Assembly: GCA_022376925.1 (NCBI GenBank)
Contig: JAIOJX010000030.1
Coordinates: forward strand, 166,853,084 to 166,917,083
Reading direction: 5' to 3'
Length of the DNA: 64,000 bases
DNA from: Tragulus kanchil
Taxonomy: Eukaryota > Chordata > Mammalia > Artiodactyla > Tragulidae
Translations under genes and position numbers: made by a program
Shown: positions 57,297 to 64,000 of the stretch, piece after piece
Layout: each line of letters starts with the position of its first letter
Position numbering within the stretch: position 1 is the stretch's first letter
Notes under the pieces: model-generated
Told to the model about the DNA's origin: nothing
The model's input: the letters and a program-made list of their open reading frames with translations, nothing else
Database searches by the model: none

Positions 57297-58373
57297 AGTG
57301 AGTCAAACTGCGGTATTCCTCGGCCTCACCCAAGTGGGACCCAGCCCCAGGGGCAGGACAGCATCACCCTCTTGCTGGCTCTTCACTTGTACCTTTCTGG
57401 CTCAGATTCTAGATAAAGGTCACAAGTAAGAGCTCTGTACTCGAGGTATTTCCTAGCTGGTTACAGTATCTGTCCAGCAACCTCTTCTTGCTTTCAAGTC
57501 ATCTGAGGTATGAAGCACGCAGCACTAGCTGGGGACGCTGCTTTAATCGCACACATCCCCACCACCACTGCCCTGCCAGCCAGCATCCACAGAGAGGACT
57601 AGACACCGAGGAGCTGGGGCGAGGCCATCAGCACAAAGAGGGAGCACTGTTCTTATTGCCTCTGGAGCTGAGCATCTGTTTCTTTCAGAATCCTGTTCCC
57701 CAGATATAAAATGTAGCTCATGTGACTTTTAATTAATGACTACAGGGAACGGGAATGAATTTTGCCAGCTGATTTTGATATACAATAAAATAACAGTTAA
57801 TAACAAACAAGAAAACCATTTAAGTACATATGCATATGACATTACTAACCTGTGAGTCAGAGCCAAACCAACTAAGCCATATAATTCATATTTCACACTC
57901 AGGGTGAAAGTCATGTTAACTTAACTGAAAAAGCACTACCAAAGTTAAGTATCTTTAAGCAGGGGTTGACTTTTCACAACTTTTTGCCTTGCACTTGATA
58001 ATTGTTCTTTTTTCAGCATTTTTACTGCTGAAGACCCATCTTTTCAGAAGAAAATTGAAAGGAGAAGAAGGTGATTTGTGTCCTTGTGTTAAATAAGAAG
58101 CTGGGCTATCACCACACTATTTGATTTGGAAAATGAACAATCAAATGTATTGCATTCTGTGAGATGATCCAACCTTTTCCTGTCTCACAAAACCTTCCAT
58201 ATGTACCATACGCTGAGGAAAAGAGGAAAAGGTAAGACAAAGGGGAATGAGAACACCACACAAGGTGTGTTTCTCAGCTGTATTTTACTAGAAAGTTATG
58301 GCAGATTTTCCCTCTAAGTAATTTTAAATACAGCTTATTACTGTTATTTTAAAATGCATTTTAAAATACTAAT
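57297..58373. repeat. Duplication 15, copy 2
   Basis: Near-identical to 56202-57278, continuous with unique DNA after 58373. The spacer 57279-57296 is AT-rich and matches neither flank cleanly. Confidence 0.93.
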
Positions 58374-59874
58374 ATCTTCTTGTTGGTCCCATACCTGATT
58401 TTGGAGGGAAATACTGCTTGAATTTCATTACCTAGATTGTAATGAAACATTCTGTGATGGCAATATTCTGAGTCCTTCTGCCTTTAAATTCTCTTCACAA
58501 AAATAAAAGACATTCTGAGCTTGCAGCACAGTAAACTATTTTTTGATGTGCTTTTGAAAACCATAAGGAAGCACAATGTACTTTTTATATGACTAGCAAG
58601 ACGGGAACATTCCCAAGCGCACTGCATCCTCTGAGCCTCACCCAACTCAACAGGCAGAGAATGCGGTGCTAGCCCATGGCACCAAGCTGCGTTAGAACAT
58701 CTACTCTTGAGTACAACAGTGCGATACCTGTGAAAAACAGGTTTTCTCTGACCGGTTCCTGATGGCGAATATGATTCCACGAGGTCCGAAGGATGGCTTT
58801 CCTTTGATAACTCTTGATAAATGACCTCAGTTCTAGGGAAGTTAACCCCTTCCTCCCTGGTTCACCTGTAGAAGACGTTCCATAACATCAGCATGATGAG
58901 GTTCTTCAGTCAGTTGCTGGCACGTGGACACTTTTATGGTGTGTGCACCAAAAACCAGTGATTAACTCAGCCATCAGGTCTACAGGCTTAGGCGGTGAGT
59001 GGTGTAATTCACTATTACACGTGAATGCAGTTACACTGGAAGGGAGCTGGCGCTGGAAAACCGGACAGGCACGAATGCTATCTGACTACGATGTTAATCC
59101 AGGGTTTACTGGGTGCTACGCTAGGATTAGAGGGCAGCCCAGCCCACTCTGGTGCCACACTGCATACTGCCTTTGTGTTTGGTGATTTTCCCACAAGAGA
59201 AACTTGCCTCCCCATTTGCATTCCTTCAAAAGCAGATAGATTGATTTTGGCCACTGTCTTTCAACTGAGGACTCATGACTGTGTGTGTCCGAATGCAAAC
59301 AGGTCTCCAACGAAGGAAGATGAAATGAGATTTAATCCTTGGGAGGCCCAGGGGTCTGGCAGAGGAGTGGAGCTCGGTTTTGAAAACACGTTATATTTTT
59401 CTTTGGTTCTTTGTCCTCTAATAAGATCAATGGAAACATACTTGAAGGGGTTCCCAGAGCAGACCGGTGGGAGCCTCCACAGGGCTCCTGCTTGTCCTGC
59501 CTCTCTCTGGAACGATGCCATCGTCACGGTGCTCAGAACAGTGGAAAATGTATACTTGGGCTGCCAACAAGCAGAAAGCTTCAAGCTTAGAGGAGACTCA
59601 ATGAAAGATGCCTCAGCCTGTATTGCAGGGTCAGGAACAAGAGTGTCCTGGAGTCATTGTTTCTCAGAAAATTTAGTTTCAAGGGGATTAACTATGGGCT
59701 AACCAACCATTTTCCCTAAGATGGCCACTGTATTAGAATGCAATTAACTCTCAAAAATTTTGGTGTTTTTTCTCTACAGTGAAGCTGTTTGGTTTTAGTG
59801 CACTGTGTCTGTCTACAGCATAGGCCCAGGTAATGAAGGGGGATGTGTGCATGTATTTTATTAATTTTCTTCTA
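58374..59874. other. Unrecognised sequence
   Basis: No repeat or gene recognised. A 225-codon plus-strand frame at 59025-59702 is the longest here outside GC-rich DNA; it shows no domain, signal peptide or known family, and a shorter minus-strand frame overlaps it. Confidence 0.4.
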
Positions 59875-59998
59875 CCAATCTTTTTTTTTTTTGGCCACAC
59901 TGCTGAGCTTGTAGTATCTTAGTTCCCCAAGTTGGGAATGAACCTGCATTCTTAGCAGTGAAAGAGCTGAGTCCTGACCACTGGACCACCAGGAAATG
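59875..59998 (-). mobile_element. CHR-2-like SINE, antisense
   Basis: T-run tail at 59880-59891, 'ggccacactgctgagcttgt', 'cttagttccccaagttggga' (B-box region, reverse) and 'ccactggaccaccaggaaat' (head, reverse). Bounded by a loose repeat of 'tgtgtgcatgtatttta' at 59845-59861 and 60010-60026, a probable target-site duplication. Confidence 0.82.
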
Positions 59999-60154
59999 AA
60001 TTGCCATCTGTGTGCATGTATTTTAAACTGACAAGTCCACATAACATGGATATCTGAGTGGTCACAAGCTGATGATGTAAATAAGATTCCTGAAGCCAGG
60101 GACAGAAAAACCATCCGGTCGCACAAGCAGATATGAATGGAAATCAAACCCGCT

Positions 60155-60730
60155 CTGCTTTCTGAGTTAGTGACAGTGAAACTGTTCTACCTCAGACCGG
60201 GACTTAAACCCAAAGCCCAGTTTGGGAGTCGAACCCACGTGGCTGGGGCTCGAATCCAGCCAAAACCCACCATACCTGGTTTCAGGACCTAACAAGAGTT
60301 TGGGTTCTTCATGTCTCTTTGCAGAAGAGAATTCAGTGAGAGACAAAGTGATAGCTAAGAAATGGATTTACTCAGATTCAGAGAAGAGCACACTCTAAAG
60401 ACAGAGTGTGGGCCATCGCAGAACAAATCCAGCAGCCCCCAAAACATGGTGTTCTTAGCTTTCATAGGCTGGGTAATTTCATATGCTAATGAGTGGGAGG
60501 ATTATTCCACCTTTTGCGGGGAAGGGGCAGAACTGCTATGGCATCTCTGGGTGTGCCATTTAGTTTGCTGACTGAGGATCAAGGTCTAGTCTGCCATCTT
60601 GGACCCATTCGATTCTAATGGGTTTATGTTGTATTTTGGGGGCTATGTCATTCTTTCAAAAAATTGAACCTTGCCCCTTTCCCTACTGTTAGAATACTAA
60701 CTAGTTACCACTTACTCACCCTCTTCACCC
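60155..60730. mobile_element. Possible ruminant endogenous-retrovirus LTR fragment
   Basis: The stretch 'aagagaattcagtgagagac', 'taagaaatggatttactcag', 'agacagagtgtgggccatcg', 'gctgggtaatttcatatgct' and 'aatgagtgggaggattattc' recalls a bovine ERV LTR family. It has no gag, pol or env coding sequence and its orientation and ends are not resolved. An old, non-coding remnant if correct. Confidence 0.5.
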
Positions 60731-62401
60731 TCTAACCAAGAATGCAGGGCTTGAATGGGAACCTGAGGGAGCCTGAGGAGTGGTGGGTAAAATGAGGCAA
60801 ATCAGAAATGCCACAACAGGAAGCTGGAAGAGAACATGGCAAGGAGGCCCTAAGAGCTGGCAGCCGTGACTCCTGGTGGCTCTGCCGTCCCCAGCGTGAC
60901 TGCTCACAGTGGCTGACAACAGTCAATGGCCGGGCACCGGCTCACTTGCCAGCCAGCCCTACGGAGCGCACAGTTCCCACGCGGGAGGGCCTCAGCCCTT
61001 CTCAATCAAACACTCATTTCTACAGTGAGGCCTTCTGGTTCCACTCCTCAGTCACAGTTAGACAGAGTATTCCCTTTTGATCAAATGAAAGTAACCATGC
61101 ACAGGCCAACAGTGGCCTTTGTTCCCTGCCTTGTTTGAACAATGAAAATTATGTGCACTGTGATCTCAAACAAAATGTTGCCTATGATCGAGCCATAAAG
61201 AAAGGCTGTCCTTGGGATTACAACAGTCCAGATATGTCTGGAGACAGCTTTTGTTAGAGCTCTCGAATGCTCCATGTTTTCTTTGCCATTCAGTCCTACT
61301 TTCTAATGTCTGTGCCGAAGTCTGACTATGAAAGAGGCCACAGGAGAGGACAGACAGAGTTTTCTCAACTCTAGGAAGTGTGAACTGTTTTGATTCCAGT
61401 TCAATTAAACAAAGGTTCCTTGTTTGCATCTAGTGGGGCAACACTTACAAGTGCATTAGTGTAGGATCCTCCACAGGGGCACAGCATTTTCTTCAGAGAA
61501 CAGTCAGCTCAGAGGGCTGCAGGGCTGTGTCCCTGAGGGCAGGGTCTCAGTCAGATCCATTTTCACCTCACTTGCTCTCACCAGGAAAGCTGCCTATGTG
61601 TCCCCCAGGGAATCCGCAGGGATCAGAGGTACCAGGAGGGCTTCACCAAGCCCGCTTGGCCACGTGTAGCTGTGAAGGGAGGGCTCTGAAGCCCCCAACC
61701 AAACAACCACCGCTGCCACCACGCAGGGAGGCCAGGTGCTGTGAGGGACCTGATCCTCAACACAGAGCATGCCCAGCAGGAAGGCTGGCAGGCAGCACAG
61801 ACCTCTGGGCCTGTGGGGATGCCAGAAGAGGGTGCGGAGACTAAGTGCTGGGAGACAGAACCAGCAGAGTAAGAGGGAGGCACAAGCACCTGGGAAGATA
61901 AACGGAAGGAAAAACAGGATAATTGGCTGACAGGTAATGAAGCCACAGGATGCAACTAGGACAAAGACAAAAGAATGAAGGTTAAAAGGGGGGCTTTTGG
62001 ACAATACTAGATGCAAACAGTGGGTCGCTCTGTCCTTTTTGTTTCTTGGAAAACTGAAAAAGAAAGAAGAGATAAAGGTGGGGAGCATGAGGAGGGGGCA
62101 AAAGGAAGGAAAACAGCAACTGATATGCAGGCAAATATTCTATAGAATTTTGTGCCTGGAGCTCAGCTCTATCATGTTGAACTAATATCATTATTCTTCT
62201 GAGAAACTCTAGGCTCTGACTCATTTCTTCTACTCAGGGAATTCTGCTACTGAATGAGCAAAGTCTCCTCCTTTCAAGTGTGAGCCCAAGAAGAAGCACC
62301 TGACAAGAGCCCTGCTGTGATTTCTGAAGGAAGGCTGCAGTCAGGTGACCGGACACTGCTCTTCACTTCCAGAATCCACTTGAAATCCAAATGAGTTTTG
62401 G
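60731..62401. other. Unrecognised sequence
   Basis: No repeat or gene recognised. Minus-strand frames of 110-164 codons around 61594-62088 overlap each other in different frames and are not convincing. Confidence 0.4.
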
Positions 62402-62644
62402 GCGGTTAGCCAAGAGAACTGGTTAGGCGTTAAAATACAGCCGGATAGCAACTATTCTTAAGGAATCCCAGGGCCTTGCAGGGATCCAAGGCTGCTCATT
62501 GCCAGAAAGCAGGGCCATCTCCAAAGCAAGCAGGTACTTCTCTTCTGTAAGATCTCCACGGAAGGACTACTAAAAAGAGGACTTCATTTCCTAGAGGCCA
62601 AAAGTTCCCTGTGGCACTCAACCGAGAAGAAGTTTGTTATTTAC

Positions 62645-63257
62645 CCTGAGAAAACTGTAATTCAAAATGACACATGCCTGCCCTCAATGTTCACTGCAGC
62701 ACTGTGGACAACAACCAAGTCATGGACACAATCCAGATGTTCATCGACAGAGGAATGAATAAAGAAGATACGGTACATACAGACAATGGAAGATTACTCA
62801 GCCATAAAAAATGAACAAAACAGAGTCATTTTTAGAGATATGGATGGACCTAGGGTCGGTCATACAGAGTGAAGTAAGTCAGAAAGAGGAAAAACAAGCA
62901 TCGTATATTAACACATGTGGAATCTAGAAAAATGGTACACGTGAACCTATTTGCAGGGCAGGAATAGAGCTGCAGACACACAGAATGGACTTGTGGACAC
63001 AGATGGGGAAGAGGAGGGTGGGATGAATTGGGAGACTAGATCTGACATATAACTGCTACCATGGATGAAATAGACAGCTAGTGTGAACCTTCTGGATAGC
63101 ACTTAGGGCTCTGTGGTGACCTAGAGGGGTGGGATGTGGGTGTGTGGGAAGGAGGCTCAGGAGGGAGGGTACACATGTATAAAGCTGATTCACACCGTTG
63201 CACAGTGGAAACCAACACAGCACTGTAAGGCAATTATACTCCAATAAAAAAAGAGGT
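62645..63257 (+). mobile_element. L1 LINE 3' end
   Basis: 'ttcaaaatgacacatgcctg', 'caatgttcactgcagcactg', 'tcatcgacagaggaatgaat', 'aaagaagatacggtacatac', 'ttactcagccataaaaaatg', 'gatatggatggacctagggt' and a final 'gcaattatactccaataaaa' follow the L1 3' end. 5'-truncated as most L1 copies are. Partly repeated at 63752-64000. Confidence 0.88.
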
Positions 63258-63265
63258 CTTTTATT

Positions 63266-63513
63266 GGGCTTCCCTGGTGGTCCAGTGGGTAAAGAGTCCG
63301 CCTTGCAGTGCAAGGGGCACAGGTTCGATCCCTGGCCCAGGAAGATCCCACATGCCGAGGAACAGCTGGACCAGTGTGTCCAATTGGGAGCCAGCACTCT
63401 GGAGCACATGCGCCCAGAGCCAATGCTCTGCAACGAGAGAGGCCACTGCAATGGGAGGTCCACACAGGCCAAAGAATATAGATGGATGAAAATAAATAAA
63501 TGAAAAACCAATG
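63266..63513 (+). mobile_element. CHR-type SINE
   Basis: Head 'gggcttccctggtggtccag', B-box 'ggttcgatccctggcccagg', body 'aagatcccacatgccgagga', 'caacgagagaggccactgca', tail 'gatgaaaataaataaatgaa'. It sits directly at the L1 poly(A) end. Confidence 0.88.
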
Positions 63514-63521
63514 GGTTAGCA

Positions 63522-64000
63522 AGAACTGGTTAGGCGTTAAAATACAGCCGGATAGCAACTATTCTTAAGGAATCCCAGGGCCTTGCAGGGATCCAAGGCT
63601 GCTCATTGCCAGAAAGCAGGGCCATCTCCAAAGCAAGCAGGTACTTCTCTTCTGTAAGATCTCCACGGAAGGACTACTAAAAAGAGGACTTCATTTCCTA
63701 GAGGCCAAAAGTTCCCTGTGGCACTCAACCGAGAAGAAGTTTGTTATTTACCCTGAGAAAACTGTAATTCAAAATGACACATGCCTGCCCTCAATGTTCA
63801 CTGCAGCACTGTGGACAACAACCAAGTCATGGACACAATCCAGATGTTCATCGACAGAGGAATGAATAAAGAAGATACGGTACATACAGACAATGGAAGA
63901 TTACTCAGCCATAAAAAATGAACAAAACAGAGTCATTTTTAGAGATATGGATGGACCTAGGGTCGGTCATACAGAGTGAAGTAAGTCAGAAAGAGGAAAA
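63522..64000. repeat. Duplication 16, copy 2 (cut by window end)
   Basis: Matches 62415-62893 with the same offset throughout; the remainder would lie beyond the window. Confidence 0.92.

Larger units (their letters stand above)
62415..63513. repeat. Duplication 16, copy 1
   Basis: Repeated from 63522 to the window end and presumably beyond (offset 1107). The sequence just before copy 2 (63514-63521) is a noisy version of that just before copy 1 (62405-62414). Confidence 0.92.

Noticed and set aside
2409..64000. Genuine family of tandem 1.1 kb duplications (new mobile or amplification system)
   Set aside because: Units share no sequence with each other, have no common ends or motifs, are all equally young, and several junctions contain garbled flank sequence. 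Assembly error explains this better.
1..64000. CRISPR array, prophage, operon or other prokaryotic system
   Set aside because: Repeat content is wholly ruminant, direct repeats are far too long and unspaced for CRISPR, and there are no operon-like gene strings.

Overview
The window is nuclear DNA from a ruminant. The evidence is the interspersed repeats: several copies of the ruminant-specific tRNA-Glu/BovB-derived SINE Bov-tA, a Bov-A2/BovB 3' fragment, many copies of the older tRNA-Glu SINEs shared by whales, hippos and ruminants (CHR type), and artiodactyl-type L1 3' ends. General mammalian fossils are also present: Tigger1, hAT-type elements, MIR, an MLT1-like LTR and 5S rRNA pseudogenes. 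I found no protein-coding gene I can defend. The only recognisable protein-like sequence is a degraded L1 ORF2 (reverse transcriptase) around 34.1-38.1 kb.

The dominant structure is not a gene. Sixteen unrelated stretches are each present twice, in direct orientation, head to tail, with offsets of 1.06-1.17 kb and near-identity broken mostly by one-base homopolymer indels. Junctions lie near 3538, 11740, 15785, 21211, 27528, 30490, 32671, 34796, 37089, 41305, 44541, 47687, 52000, 54170, 57288 and 63515. Several junctions carry short garbled spacers that read as noisy versions of what lies downstream of copy 2 and upstream of copy 1. The best explanation is that adjoining contigs sharing an unmerged overlap of about 1.1 kb were simply abutted. 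About 17 kb (roughly a quarter) of the window would then be false duplication, and the true locus would be near 47 kb.

Layout, counting duplicates once. 0-3 kb: an old antisense L1 carrying a hAT element, a Bov-tA and a CHR/Bov-tA nest. 4.7-10.4 kb: repeat-poor and GC-rich, with a CpG-dense core at about 6.7-8.7 kb that could be an orphan or gene-associated CpG island. 10.6-16.9 kb: single-copy DNA with a Tigger1 end. 16.9-19.2 kb: a sense L1 (ORF1/ORF2 boundary, then an inverted-then-sense 3' end). 20-22.3 kb: Bov-A2, MIR and CHR. 22.3-33.8 kb: mostly single-copy, with a short L1 3' end, a SINE, a hAT-type MITE and a 5S fragment. 34-39.8 kb: one L1 interrupted by three SINEs. 40-50 kb: single-copy DNA, an antisense L1, several SINEs, an L1 5' fragment and an MLT1-like LTR. 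50.6-55 kb: SINE fragments and a hAT element containing a 5S pseudogene. 55-64 kb: mostly unrecognised, with an LTR-like segment near 60.2-60.7 kb and another L1 3' end plus CHR SINE.

Because no gene is supported there is no pathway to describe. I did not find a previously undescribed biological system; the strong, repeated signal here is most simply an assembly error, and it would mislead any copy-number or tandem-repeat analysis.
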